Below are positions 7,059 to 14,657 of a DNA stretch of 14,657 nucleotides, piece by piece. The notes beneath the pieces were generated by a model that did no database searches, was not told the origin of the DNA, and saw nothing but the letters and a program-made list of their open reading frames with translations. Position 1 is the first letter of the stretch. Each line of letters begins with the position of its first letter. A program made the position numbers and the translations under genes. This DNA is from Spirochaetales bacterium (GTDB lineage Bacteria; Spirochaetota; Spirochaetia; SZUA-6; DRHE01): positions 1-14,657 of the forward strand of contig JAGLQP010000012.1 in assembly GCA_023136785.1 (NCBI GenBank), read 5' to 3'.

Positions 7059-9156
7059 TCTTATCCTCCGCCTCCTGAGTGTGCAAATAGCTGCACTCCG
7101 GATTGATACAGGCCTTATAGGCGCCCCGCTGCTTGTCCTGCTTCTCCACCAGAAACTGGCCACAGCGGGGACAATTCGATCCGGTCGGTTTGTCATAGGT
7201 CACGAAATCACAATCCGGATAGTTGCTGCAGCCGTAAAACTCACGGCCCCGTCCTTTCTGACGCTTTCGGGCGACGATTTTTCCGTCGCAATCCGGCCGC
7301 GGACAATCGGCAAGAGGCACCGGTTTAGTGTTCCTGCACTCCGGGAATCCCGTGCAGGCGATGAAGAAGCCGTACCTTCCCAGCTTTTTCACCATCGGTC
7401 GACCGCATTTCTCGCAGAGCAGGTCCGTCGGTTCGTCCAGAACCCCTTTGATCGACTCCAGAGTCTCCATGACATGATCGACCTGGGGCTTGAAATCCCG
7501 ATAGAACTCCTTCACCACTTCCACCCAACTCTCGTTTCTGCCCTCCACGTCGTCGAGACGCCTCTCCATCTCTGCGGTGAAGTTCTCGTTCACCAGCTCT
7601 GAAAAATTCTCAGTGAGCAGGTTGTTGATGATTCTGCCGAGCTGGGTGGCGATGAGCTGCCGAGCCTTCCGTACCACATAGTAGCGGTCTAGGAGAACCG
7701 AGATGATCGGTGCATAGGTAGAGGGACGTCCGATTCCCTTCTCCTCCAGGGCCTTTATGATCGTCGCATCGGTGTATCGAGCCGATCCCGAGGTGAAGTG
7801 CTGCTCCGGATGGAATCGAAGCGCCTCCAGCTCCTCCCCCACATCGAGCTTCGGCAGGGCCTTCATGGCCTCTTTCGGGGCCAGCACACGCAGCACTTTC
7901 TGATAACCCCGTTCGAACACGGAGGTTGCACTGGCCCGGAAGGCCGCTTCTCCGGCCTGGATCTCGACGCTGACCGTAGAGCTGCGACCGGGCTTCATCT
8001 GGGAGGATACGAAGCGTTCCCAAATCAGGGAATAGAGCTTGAACTGATCCGCCGTCAGAGAAGATTTCACATCGGCGGGGGTGTTGACAACATAGGTGGG
8101 CCGGATCGCCTCGTGGGCATCCTGAACCTTGCCGCTGGAGACGTAGATATTCGCTTTCTGGGGAAGCTCCTTCGGATAATGCTTGCCAAGATACTCCCGC
8201 ACTTCCTTCAAGGCAACAGGGGAAACGCGGGTGGAATCGGTTCGCATGTAGGTAATGAGCCCGACCCGACCGGAGCCGATATCGATGCCTTCGTACAGAG
8301 CCTGAGCGATCTGCATGGTTTTCCGTGAGGTAAAACCGAATCGGTTGGCGGCCTCCTGCTGGCACTTGGAGGTCGTGTAGGCAGGACGCGGCCGTAGTGT
8401 CTTCTGAGTCACCTTCACATCACTGACCCGAAACTCCTTGCCGTGGAGCTCGGATACGATATTCAGACAGTCGCTCTGGGTCTTGAGATCACTCTTCTTG
8501 CCCAGATACTCCGCCAGCTGGGCGCGAAAGACACTCTTGCCTTTACGCAGCTCCACCTCGAGACTCCAGTACTCCTCAGGAACGAAGGATTCGATCTCCT
8601 GCTCTCGCTCGCAGATGAGCCTTAAGGTCACCGATTGAACGCGTCCAGCGGAAAGCCCGTTTTTCACTTTCTTCCATAAGATAGGAGAGAGGTGGTAGCC
8701 CACCAATCTGTCGAGAATCCGTCGAGCTTTTTGAGCATCAACCTTGGCCGCATCGATCTCCCGCGGCTTGGCTATCGCCTCGCGGATAACCTGGGGTGTG
8801 ATTTCATTGAATATGATTCGCTTGATCGGCAACTCCGGCTGCTTGCTCTGTATGGCGTTTTTCAGATGATAGGAGATCGCCTCTCCCTCTCTGTCGTTGT
8901 CCGAAGCCAGAAGCACTTCCACGGATTTCCCCGCCGCTTTCTGCAGTCCTTTCAGGATCTTCGCCTTTCCTCGTATCGTGATATATTCGGGCTCAAAATT
9001 GTTCTCTACATCAACGGCCAGTCTGGATTTCGGTAGGTCGACCAGGTGACCCATCGAGGCTTCCACCGTAAATCCTGATCCCAGATACTTTTCGATGGTT
9101 CTGGCTTTGGCCGGGGATTCTACAATGATCAGTATCTCTTTGGTGTTATTTCCCAT
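7051..9156 (-). CDS. topA: DNA topoisomerase I
   Basis: TopA (701 aa) is the type IA topoisomerase that relaxes negative supercoils. The TOPRIM domain starts with ILIIVESPAKART, including Glu13, and carries the acidic motif SDNDREGE with Asp86 and Asp88. The catalytic tyrosine is Tyr303 in GLITYMRTDSTR. Three C-terminal zinc ribbons are intact: Cys581/584/601/607, Cys618/623/643/649 and Cys662/665/683/688. Domain order and length are normal, close to the B. subtilis enzyme. The ATG overlaps the dprA stop by 11 nt and has only a modest GAGAGAGA binding site, suggesting translational coupling. The last codons carry the xerC ribosome binding site. Confidence 0.97.
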   Translation of the reverse strand: MGNNTKEILIIVESPAKARTIEKYLGSGFTVEASMGHLVDLPKSRLAVDVENNFEPEYITIRGKAKILKGLQKAAGKSVEVLLASDNDREGEAISYHLKNAIQSKQPELPIKRIIFNEITPQVIREAIAKPREIDAAKVDAQKARRILDRLVGYHLSPILWKKVKNGLSAGRVQSVTLRLICEREQEIESFVPEEYWSLEVELRKGKSVFRAQLAEYLGKKSDLKTQSDCLNIVSELHGKEFRVSDVKVTQKTLRPRPAYTTSKCQQEAANRFGFTSRKTMQIAQALYEGIDIGSGRVGLITYMRTDSTRVSPVALKEVREYLGKHYPKELPQKANIYVSSGKVQDAHEAIRPTYVVNTPADVKSSLTADQFKLYSLIWERFVSSQMKPGRSSTVSVEIQAGEAAFRASATSVFERGYQKVLRVLAPKEAMKALPKLDVGEELEALRFHPEQHFTSGSARYTDATIIKALEEKGIGRPSTYAPIISVLLDRYYVVRKARQLIATQLGRIINNLLTENFSELVNENFTAEMERRLDDVEGRNESWVEVVKEFYRDFKPQVDHVMETLESIKGVLDEPTDLLCEKCGRPMVKKLGRYGFFIACTGFPECRNTKPVPLADCPRPDCDGKIVARKRQKGRGREFYGCSNYPDCDFVTYDKPTGSNCPRCGQFLVEKQDKQRGAYKACINPECSYLHTQEAEDKSA
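7065..7076 (-). promoter_or_regulatory. Ribosome binding site of xerC
   Basis: Two Shine-Dalgarno cores, AGGAGG and GGAGG, lie in tandem within the last topA codons. The nearer one is 6 nt from the GTG at 7058. This fixes the xerC start and removes a 46-residue false extension. Confidence 0.8.
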
Positions 9157-10171
9157 TTATCTCTCTCTCAAAAGCTCTACCGCTGCGGTAGACGACACAA
9201 CCGGCCATCTCCATCTCGAGCAATCGTGCCAATTCTCCTCCTGGCTCGAGGCTTCGGGGTAATGCTGCAGACTTTTTTTCCTCAGGGTGGGTGCCTGCAG
9301 ACCAGCCCCAACCGGTAAGTATTTCCGCGACTCCGTCGATGATCTCTGCTCCCTGCTCCGCCAGTCGCCGCGATCCCGCCCCCCGTTCTCCGGAGATGCC
9401 GACCCGATGAACGAGCAGATCCCGTCCCTGCTCGAGAGCGTAGTCGGCGGTAATCAACGCGCCGGATCGCAGCGGAGCCTGCACAACCACGACCGTTCGG
9501 ACCAAGCCGCTGATGATCCGGTTTCGAGCCGGAAAGTGACGGGCCAGCGGAGGATCTCCCGGGGGATATTCACTAACCAGGACGCCCCCGGCCGAAAGCA
9601 AGCGATGCCCAACCTCCCTGCTCGAATAGGGAAAGATCCTATCGATCCCGTTCCCCAAAACGGCGATGGTCCTACTTCCGGCATCGGAACTTCCACGATG
9701 CGCTTCCGCATCGATCCCTCTGGCCAAACCTGACACGGTTGTCAATCCGGCGGTCCCCAGCTCGAAGGCAAGGGCGTAGGAACATTCCCTTGCCTGCCCG
9801 GTTGGATGCCGAGTCCCGACAATCGCTACGAGGGGTTGAGACCAGCCGGGCAGATTACCGCGGTAGTATAGAACCACTGGCGGATCATACACCTCCCGCA
9901 GTTGGGGAGGGAATTCCCTGTTCCAGTAAAAAGTGCATTGGAACTGTCCACGAGTCAAGCCTTTTCGGTCCGCCTCGGCTCCCTTCAGGTAGGCCTGGGA
10001 CGGCCAGCCGGGATCATCGAATCGCCGTCTCAGAATCTCCTCCAGGTCCCGCCGAGACAGACCGGCGAAATCCCTTGCCGTTGGGCACAGATCCATCACC
10101 CGGAACTTTTCCAGGGGCCGGAGAAAGGGTACACGGTTCACCGCCAGGGCTAACTGCTCACAAGGCGCCAT
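9146..10171 (-). CDS. dprA: DNA-processing protein DprA (Smf)
   Basis: DprA (341 aa) binds single-stranded DNA and loads RecA during natural transformation; in species not known to be competent its role is unclear. An N-terminal helical region (about 1-80) precedes a Rossmann-like core. Core motifs are VAIVGTRHPTG at 115-125, SGLARGIDAEAHRG at 147-160, AVLGNGIDRIFPYSS at 170-184, SEYPPGD at 200-206, FPARNRIISGL at 213-223 and SGALITADYALEQGRD at 236-251. The usual C-terminal winged helix looks incomplete: only the last helix and wing (about 312-338) can be recognised. The ATG overlaps the end of the TPR gene by 14 nt, with GAGG 9 nt upstream. Confidence 0.94.
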   Translation of the reverse strand: MAPCEQLALAVNRVPFLRPLEKFRVMDLCPTARDFAGLSRRDLEEILRRRFDDPGWPSQAYLKGAEADRKGLTRGQFQCTFYWNREFPPQLREVYDPPVVLYYRGNLPGWSQPLVAIVGTRHPTGQARECSYALAFELGTAGLTTVSGLARGIDAEAHRGSSDAGSRTIAVLGNGIDRIFPYSSREVGHRLLSAGGVLVSEYPPGDPPLARHFPARNRIISGLVRTVVVVQAPLRSGALITADYALEQGRDLLVHRVGISGERGAGSRRLAEQGAEIIDGVAEILTGWGWSAGTHPEEKKSAALPRSLEPGGELARLLEMEMAGCVVYRSGRAFEREINGK

Positions 10172-10898
10172 AAAGCTCGTCCTCGATTCGTTTTTTATTG
10201 TCCCGGGCTTCCTGCCGCTTTTGCTCTACCTTGCTGAGAGACTCGATCTCCTCGTACAGTTCAAGGGCTTGCTCCAGCTTGCCCAACCTGTAGTAAACGC
10301 CGGCCAGCAGGAAGCGCCCCTCAATCTCTTTGCTCTCGACAATCAACATTGTCTCCAGAAGAACCTCCGCCTCTTCGGGGCGTTCCAGCTCGAACACGTA
10401 CAGGACGCTCAGGGCGTAAAGGGCGTCGGCATAACCGGGATCCAGATCGATGGCTCGACGGTACAGGGTAACTGACCTTTCCAGCCACCGCTCTCGATCC
10501 ACCACTTGAACTCGAGCTTTGCTCATCCGGGCCGCGCAGACCGCGGAGTAGTAAAAAAGAATGGGATTCTCCGGGTGAATGTCTATGGCTTGCTTCAGCG
10601 TGTCGTAGGCGGCCCCGTACATATCGCCCCGCATGTACTCGATGGCAAGCATCTTGTAGTAGATTCCCATCTGGCCGGTTGCATCAATGGTTCGCTCGAC
10701 CTCTTTCCGGTAGCGCCGTATGGCTTCTTCGATTTCCTCGATTCTCTGCGCCGATACCTCCTGATCCCTGTAAATATCGCCCTCCATCTCTATCAGCTGA
10801 TCCAGGGTATCCTCGCCCCTGTCGATTCTGGCGCAGGAGGCCAGAATGCAGATCTGGATTACCAATAGAGCCAAGAGTAGAGATCTCATCCGTTTCAT
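10158..10898 (-). CDS. TPR-repeat lipoprotein of unknown function
   Basis: The product (246 aa from the ATG at 10898) starts with basic residues, then a hydrophobic stretch ending in a lipobox, LASC, with Cys22 as the lipidation site. It should be an exported, membrane-anchored lipoprotein. Residues 30-75 are acidic and helical, possibly coiled. Four TPR-like units follow at about 79-110, 113-154, 157-190 and 194-224 (for example RAIDLDPGYADALYALSVLY), so a protein-binding scaffold is likely. Start choice is unsure: no clear Shine-Dalgarno sequence precedes the ATG at 10898, and the ATG at 10889 or the GTG at 10913 are also possible. The frame is open to 11003, inside xerD, but that would bury the signal peptide. 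From memory, Borrelia has a TPR protein in the same place between ftsZ and dprA. No function is established. Confidence 0.85.
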   Translation of the reverse strand: MKRMRSLLLALLVIQICILASCARIDRGEDTLDQLIEMEGDIYRDQEVSAQRIEEIEEAIRRYRKEVERTIDATGQMGIYYKMLAIEYMRGDMYGAAYDTLKQAIDIHPENPILFYYSAVCAARMSKARVQVVDRERWLERSVTLYRRAIDLDPGYADALYALSVLYVFELERPEEAEVLLETMLIVESKEIEGRFLLAGVYYRLGKLEQALELYEEIESLSKVEQKRQEARDNKKRIEDELYGAL

Positions 10899-10953
10899 AA
10901 AGTACACAATCACTGTTCTAACTCTATAACGTAGGAAACACACTCTTCTGATT

Positions 10954-11841
10954 CTATCCCCGCGGATGATATCGCCTGTGATACTCGTGAAGCTCCCTCT
11001 CATCCACGTGGGTATAGATCTGAGTTGTACCTATATCCACATGCCCCAGAAGCGTTTGCACGGCCCTGAGATCCGCTCCACCCTTCAGCAGATGCGTGGC
11101 AAAGGAGTGACGAAGCGTATGGATCTTCCCGCTCACCCCGGCCCGCGATGTAATCTCCTTGAAGCGCTTCCACATTCCCTTGCGCGTCAACGCTCTACCG
11201 GTATGATTGATAAACAAAGCCCGCTCCTTTTTCCCCTTCAGAAGAACGGGCCGGGCTTCGTCGAGGTAGCACCGCAGCCACAGTAAGGCCTGCTCTCCCA
11301 TTGGAACAAGCCGCTCTTTTGATCCCTTTCCCACAACGCGGAGCATGGACTCTTTCGGGTAGATCCTATCCAAGCTCAAGGCAACAGCCTCGGAAACCCT
11401 CAACCCGCAGGAGTATATCAGTTCAAAAAGAAAGCGATCCCGAACTCCGGCAGGGGAAGCTGTGTCGATGGCCGCAAGGATCGCCTCTACCTCCTCCTGG
11501 GAGTACACATCCGGAATCTGACGGGGCATCCGCGGCAGCTCCAGATGGATGCTGGGGTTGCTGTCTATCAGCTGCTCCCGAAGTAAAAAGGTAAAGAAAG
11601 AACGCAGGGCGCTCACCGCTTTAGCGGTAGTTTTTCGGTTGATTCCCTCAAGCTGCCTGTTTATCAGATACTCGATTAGATTCCCTACGGTAGTGCTCTG
11701 AAGCTCAAGATGTTCCTCCGCGCAGTACTCGAGGAACAGCCGGGCTTCGAGGGTGTACACAGAAACCGTGGAGGGTGAAAGACGCAGCTCGGCGATCAGG
11801 GTATCCGAGTAACTTTGAAGCAGCTTCAATTTCTTGTCCAT
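10954..11841 (-). CDS. xerD: Tyrosine recombinase XerD
   Basis: XerD (295 aa) is the second dif recombinase, acting with XerC and normally activated by FtsK at the septum. The catalytic set is complete: Arg148, Lys172, His241, Arg244, His267 and Tyr276. The sequence HVDERELHEYHRRYHPRG after the tyrosine ends with the HHPR/YHPR-type terminus typical of XerD. Length is standard. The gene starts 10 nt after the ftsZ stop with only a weak site (TTAGG), so its expression probably depends on ribosomes leaving ftsZ. The XerD/XerC split is based on terminal motifs; the reverse naming is possible but less likely. Confidence 0.92.
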   Translation of the reverse strand: MDKKLKLLQSYSDTLIAELRLSPSTVSVYTLEARLFLEYCAEEHLELQSTTVGNLIEYLINRQLEGINRKTTAKAVSALRSFFTFLLREQLIDSNPSIHLELPRMPRQIPDVYSQEEVEAILAAIDTASPAGVRDRFLFELIYSCGLRVSEAVALSLDRIYPKESMLRVVGKGSKERLVPMGEQALLWLRCYLDEARPVLLKGKKERALFINHTGRALTRKGMWKRFKEITSRAGVSGKIHTLRHSFATHLLKGGADLRAVQTLLGHVDIGTTQIYTHVDERELHEYHRRYHPRG

Positions 11842-11851
11842 GGGGTGATGC

Positions 11852-13054
11852 CTAACTGTCCCCCTGTTGCAGCAGCTTCTTCTCCCGCAGTACGGTCGGG
11901 ACGTTCAGATCCGCCTCTTTGGAGTTGCGGCCTTGTAGGAAATCCGCCGGACCTTTTCCTCCGACGGGACTGCCGGTCGGTACCCCCGCAGCGGCAGCGG
12001 AGACTCCCTTCCTCATCTTGATCCACTCATCATAGGAGATGATGTCACCCTTCTGTTCGTCCTCAGGGTGTTCTTTTGCAGGAAGCTGTCTTCGCCCATT
12101 GAACCCGGTGGCTACCACCGTCACTTTGATCTGTTCGCTCATGGAGCTGTTGATACTCGTACCGGCGATGATCAGGGCTTCCCCGTCCGCGCTGGCGGTG
12201 ATGATCTTTAATACTTCTTCGAACTCGCTCAAGCACAGGTCGCTGCCGCCGGTCACACTGACCAGAATCGCCCGGGCGCCCTCGATCTTGGCATCTTCGA
12301 GCAGAGGATTGTTGATCGCATTTGTCGCCGCATCCACTGCCCGATTGTCCCCGTTACCGACACCCACACCCATCAATGCATCCCCGTTGCCCTTCATAAC
12401 TGTTTTTACGTCCGCGAAATCTATATTGATCTCTCCCGGTTCGGTAATCAGGTCGGAGATACCCTGAACACCCTGCCGCAGCACATCGTCGGCCATGAGA
12501 AAGGCTTCCCGGATTGGGGTACGTCGTTCAACGATTTTCAACAAGTACTGGTTGGGTATGACGATCAGGGTGTCCACTTCATCTCGGAGTCTCGCTATTC
12601 CCTCTTCGGCGATCTCCATCTTACGGCGACCTTCAAAATCGAAGGGTTTGGTTACTACCGCCACACTTAGAGAACCGAGCTCACGGGCAATACGGGCCAC
12701 GATGGGCGCGCCTCCCGTTCCGGTTCCTCCGCCCATACCGGCGGTGATGAACACCATATCCGCGGCTCTCAGGGTTTCCCGCAACTTATCCTCGTCCTCA
12801 AGGGCCGCCTTCTCACCGATTTCCGGAATGCCCCCTGCCCCGAGGCCGCCGGTCAGCTTCGTACCCAGGGCCAATTTCGTCTGGGCTTTGGCCATCTGCA
12901 ATGCCTGCAGGTCCGTGTTAGCAGCGATAAACTGAACATTGTTCAGTCCGGTGGAGATCATCCGGTTTACCGCATTGCTGCCGCCGCCGCCAACGCCAAT
13001 TACCTTAATGACGGTGAGGTTGCCCGAGAGCTCGTCGACAAATTCTATATTCAT
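11852..13054 (-). CDS. ftsZ: Cell division GTPase FtsZ
   Basis: FtsZ (400 aa) is the tubulin-like GTPase that forms the division ring. The first nucleotide loop is [12 protein letters not shown] at 21-32, the tubulin signature GGGTGTG lies at 108-114, and the T7 catalytic loop [11 protein letters not shown] at 210-220 has Asp212 and Asp215. A flexible linker of about 60 residues (321-380) contains [14 protein letters not shown]. The conserved C-terminal peptide [11 protein letters not shown] lies at 382-392, followed by eight extra residues. This peptide is the docking site for FtsA. The ATG has a strong GGGAGGGG binding site and lies 61 nt after ftsA, the longest gap in the window, in which I see no clear promoter. 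Confidence 0.98.
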   Translation of the reverse strand: MNIEFVDELSGNLTVIKVIGVGGGGSNAVNRMISTGLNNVQFIAANTDLQALQMAKAQTKLALGTKLTGGLGAGGIPEIGEKAALEDEDKLRETLRAADMVFITAGMGGGTGTGGAPIVARIARELGSLSVAVVTKPFDFEGRRKMEIAEEGIARLRDEVDTLIVIPNQYLLKIVERRTPIREAFLMADDVLRQGVQGISDLITEPGEINIDFADVKTVMKGNGDALMGVGVGNGDNRAVDAATNAINNPLLEDAKIEGARAILVSVTGGSDLCLSEFEEVLKIITASADGEALIIAGTSINSSMSEQIKVTVVATGFNGRRQLPAKEHPEDEQKGDIISYDEWIKMRKGVSAAAAGVPTGSPVGGKGPADFLQGRNSKEADLNVPTVLREKKLLQQGDS

Positions 13055-13057
13055 GTT

Positions 13058-13065
13058 CCCCTCCC
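13058..13065 (-). promoter_or_regulatory. Ribosome binding site of ftsZ
   Basis: GGGAGGGG lies 3 nt upstream of the ftsZ ATG. It is among the strongest sites in the window, in line with the high FtsZ level cells need, and is nearly the same as the fliF leader. Confidence 0.75.
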
Positions 13066-13115
13066 ATGAGATAACTCCGGTATTGAGGCCGCACCGCAGC
13101 CTTGTATAGAAAGTT

Positions 13116-14351
13116 CTAGAAAAACTCTTTAAACCAATTTCTCATCCGATCCCAAACGCTGGAAAATGTCTTTTCACTGGAGCTGGTATCCATGTAATCC
13201 ACATCGCGCCTGGCCGCACCGGACATTACCAGCCCCACACCGGTGGCGTACATCGGATTGTAGTACTCCTCCACCAGACCCCCCAATTTCACCGGATATC
13301 CGGTCCTGGCGGGAAGATTGAAGATCTCCGTGGCCAGTTCCGCGGTTCCTGTCAACAGGGATCCACCGCCGGTCACTACCACCCCGCCGCCCAGGATGTT
13401 GAGATACCCTTTTCTATCGATCTGTTCTCGAATCATCCCGAGGATCTCAGCCATCCTCGGTTGAACGATCTCGACCAGCTCGCTGCGCATGATCGTTCTG
13501 GGAGGTCGTCCTCCCACGCCCGGGATATGAACTTCCTCGTCCTCCTGGACCAACGGGGCGTAACAGCAGCCCGCTTGTACTTTGATTTTTTCCGCAGCCT
13601 CCAGAGGAGTCTTGAGCATGATCGAGATATCGTTGGTGACCTGGTCACCCCCAACCGAAAGCACCTCCGTGTGGTAGGGGGCGCCCTCCAGATGAAGAAG
13701 CACATCCGTGGTTCCCCCGCCAAGATCGATCAGCAGGACCCCCAACTCTTTTTCATCCTGAGTGAGTACCGCCTTGGAGGAAGCCAAAGGCTCCAGCACA
13801 ATATCATTGACCTTGAACCCCGCCCTGTTTACACACTTGACGATGTTCTGGGCGGATGTCACAGCCCCTGTGATGATATGGACCTCCGCCTCGAGGCGTA
13901 CCCCGACCATGCCAATCGGGTTCTTGATTCCCCCCTGGTCATCTACGACGAACTCTTGCGGGATTACGTGCAGAACCTCCCGGTCCATGGGGATCACGAC
14001 GGCCTTGGCCGCGTCGATCACTCGATCTACGTCTTCCCGGGTGATCTCCCGGCCCCTGCCGGTAACTGCTACGACCCCGCGGGAGTTGATTCCCTCGATA
14101 TGGCCCCCGGCAATCCCCGTGAATACGGAAATCACTTCTCGGCCGGACATCATCTCTGCACCCTCCACGGCCGCGGCAATGGAGCGTACCGTGGTCTCGA
14201 TGTTGATCACCACGCCCCGCCGCAATCCCCGGGAAGGTGTGGTGCCAACCCCGGTAATCTCCAACTGACCACTGTCGTTGAATCCGCCGATGATTACACA
14301 GACTTTGGTGGTCCCGATATCCAGTCCGACAATCAGATCTTCCCCTGCCAA
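13116..14351 (-). CDS. ftsA: Cell division protein FtsA
   Basis: FtsA (411 aa) is the actin-like ATPase that anchors FtsZ to the membrane. With the start chosen here, phosphate-1 is GLDIGTTKV at 9-17, phosphate-2 is [12 protein letters not shown] at 206-217 and the adenosine motif is [12 protein letters not shown] at 324-335. The SHS2-type 1C subdomain lies between the first two. The last residues (about 398-411, [15 protein letters not shown]) form an amphipathic helix that fits the membrane-targeting sequence. The start is a TTG at 14351, 9 nt after AGGAGG and 4 nt after the ftsQ stop. A longer frame opens at a TTG at 14381 inside ftsQ, but it would start before the binding site. The exact start remains somewhat open because neither option is ATG. 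Confidence 0.95.
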   Translation of the reverse strand: MAGEDLIVGLDIGTTKVCVIIGGFNDSGQLEITGVGTTPSRGLRRGVVINIETTVRSIAAAVEGAEMMSGREVISVFTGIAGGHIEGINSRGVVAVTGRGREITREDVDRVIDAAKAVVIPMDREVLHVIPQEFVVDDQGGIKNPIGMVGVRLEAEVHIITGAVTSAQNIVKCVNRAGFKVNDIVLEPLASSKAVLTQDEKELGVLLIDLGGGTTDVLLHLEGAPYHTEVLSVGGDQVTNDISIMLKTPLEAAEKIKVQAGCCYAPLVQEDEEVHIPGVGGRPPRTIMRSELVEIVQPRMAEILGMIREQIDRKGYLNILGGGVVVTGGGSLLTGTAELATEIFNLPARTGYPVKLGGLVEEYYNPMYATGVGLVMSGAARRDVDYMDTSSSEKTFSSVWDRMRNWFKEFF

Positions 14352-14355
14352 CAGA

Positions 14356-14657
14356 TCAACCCTCCTCCATCCTGTATACAACTTCCCCGCTCCGCATGTC
14401 GAGCTCTCTTACCCGCCGCAGCGCTTCCTGCCCGGCCAGCAGATCCAAGATGATCAAAGCATTGCGCATCGCCGCCGGGTCCAATCCGGCACTCAGGCGT
14501 AGACGTACAGGATACTGTATCGGATACAACAGAATCTCGAGCACACCCGTTGATTTCGAGATCAGCCGAAGCTCGGAAATCAGCCGAAACAGGTCAGGTT
14601 CTTGGTTTTGCAGGGTGCGAAGATCCTGCAGTATGGGTCGGGCCCTTTCGGGAAGCT
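14356..14657 (-). CDS. ftsQ: C-terminal part of cell division protein FtsQ/DivIB
   Basis: A reading frame enters from the window edge and gives 99 residues ending at a TGA at 14358..14356. It is 5'-truncated by the window, not broken. The last residues (LRRVRELDMRSGEVVYRMEEG) match the closing strands of the FtsQ beta domain, where a Leu-Asp-hydrophobic-Arg pattern is typical. The segment before it (ILLYPIQYPVRLRLSAG) also fits. FtsQ is a bitopic divisome protein that scaffolds FtsB/FtsL in the periplasm; its POTRA domain and membrane helix would lie outside the window. Sequence support alone is modest. Position directly before ftsA makes the call firm. Confidence 0.82.
   Translation of the reverse strand, partial: LPERARPILQDLRTLQNQEPDLFRLISELRLISKSTGVLEILLYPIQYPVRLRLSAGLDPAAMRNALIILDLLAGQEALRRVRELDMRSGEVVYRMEEG
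14361..14366 (-). promoter_or_regulatory. Ribosome binding site of ftsA
   Basis: AGGAGG is embedded in the last ftsQ codons (Glu-Glu-Gly). It sits 9 nt from the TTG at 14351, which favours that start and couples ftsA to ftsQ translation. Confidence 0.65.

Noticed and set aside
7059..7196. N-terminal 46-residue extension of XerC
   Set aside because: The residues merely read the topA zinc-ribbon region in another frame. A strong binding site places the start at the GTG at 7058.
10899..10953. Possible promoter (TATAGA, TACTTT) before the TPR lipoprotein
   Set aside because: No matching -35 element lies at an acceptable spacing. The gap is short and follows xerD on the same strand.
11856..11863. 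Second GGGGACAG motif at the ftsZ end, as a possible copy of the REP-like element
   Set aside because: Only eight bases match and no clear hairpin surrounds them. It codes the ordinary last residues of FtsZ.
13107..13121. TAGAA-AG-TTCTA inverted repeat, also reading as GAAnnTTCnnGAA, at the ftsA stop
   Set aside because: It resembles a eukaryotic heat-shock element, which has no meaning here. The arms are only 5 bp, and part of it is the end of the ftsA coding sequence, so it is probably chance.
13461..14453. A 330-codon open frame on the plus strand opposite ftsA and ftsQ
   Set aside because: It is fully antisense to ftsA, whose motifs are all intact. The product has no recognisable domain, and the frame is explained by GC-rich codon use on the other strand. 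Other long plus-strand frames (650-1489, 1796-2515, 4602-5240) are the same kind of shadow.
1..14657. Search for mobile elements, CRISPR arrays, tRNA or rRNA genes, or a defence system
   Set aside because: Almost every base is covered by conserved housekeeping or flagellar genes. The two tyrosine recombinases are the Xer pair and not phage integrases, since no att-like repeats or cargo genes accompany them.

Overview
The window is a dense chromosomal segment, roughly 58% GC by eye, in which every gene reads on the minus strand, so transcription runs from high to low coordinates. Gene content and order (ftsQ-ftsA-ftsZ, xerD, a TPR lipoprotein, dprA, topA, xerC, hslV, hslU, flgB, flgC, fliE, fliF, fliG, start of fliH) point to a spirochaete. 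From memory, Borrelia has the same backbone (ftsQ-ftsA-ftsZ-TPR protein-dprA-hslV-hslU-flgB-flgC-fliE-fliF-fliG), and Treponema has dprA-topA-xerC-flgB. The higher GC and the presence of xerC, xerD, topA and hslVU together suggest a free-living member of the Spirochaetales rather than Borrelia or T. pallidum. That lineage call is inference.

Layout in order of transcription: (1) Cell division, 14657-11852: the 3' end of ftsQ, then ftsA and ftsZ. (2) Chromosome topology, dimer resolution and DNA processing, 11841-6054: xerD, a TPR lipoprotein of unknown function, dprA, topA and xerC. (3) The HslVU protease, 6054-4145. (4) Flagellar rod, MS ring and switch genes, 4112-1: flgB, flgC, fliE, fliF, fliG and the first codons of a probable fliH.

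Spacing is very tight. dprA overlaps the TPR gene by 14 nt, topA overlaps dprA by 11 nt, xerC overlaps topA by 8 nt, hslV shares 1 nt with xerC, and hslU overlaps hslV by 4 nt. The largest gaps are 61 nt (ftsA-ftsZ), 55 nt (xerD-TPR gene) and 52 nt (fliE-fliF). No stretch over 300 bases lacks a gene. I see no convincing internal terminator or promoter, so a long read-through transcript with coupled translation is likely.

I found no tRNA, rRNA, CRISPR, insertion sequence or prophage gene, and no clearly new biological system. The points most worth a second look are: a palindrome-rich REP-like stretch translated as the odd C-terminal tail of XerC; the locus-conserved TPR lipoprotein beside ftsZ and dprA; XerC and XerD lying about 4 kb apart in one convoy; the deep conservation of gene order with Firmicutes; and a shortened DprA winged helix.
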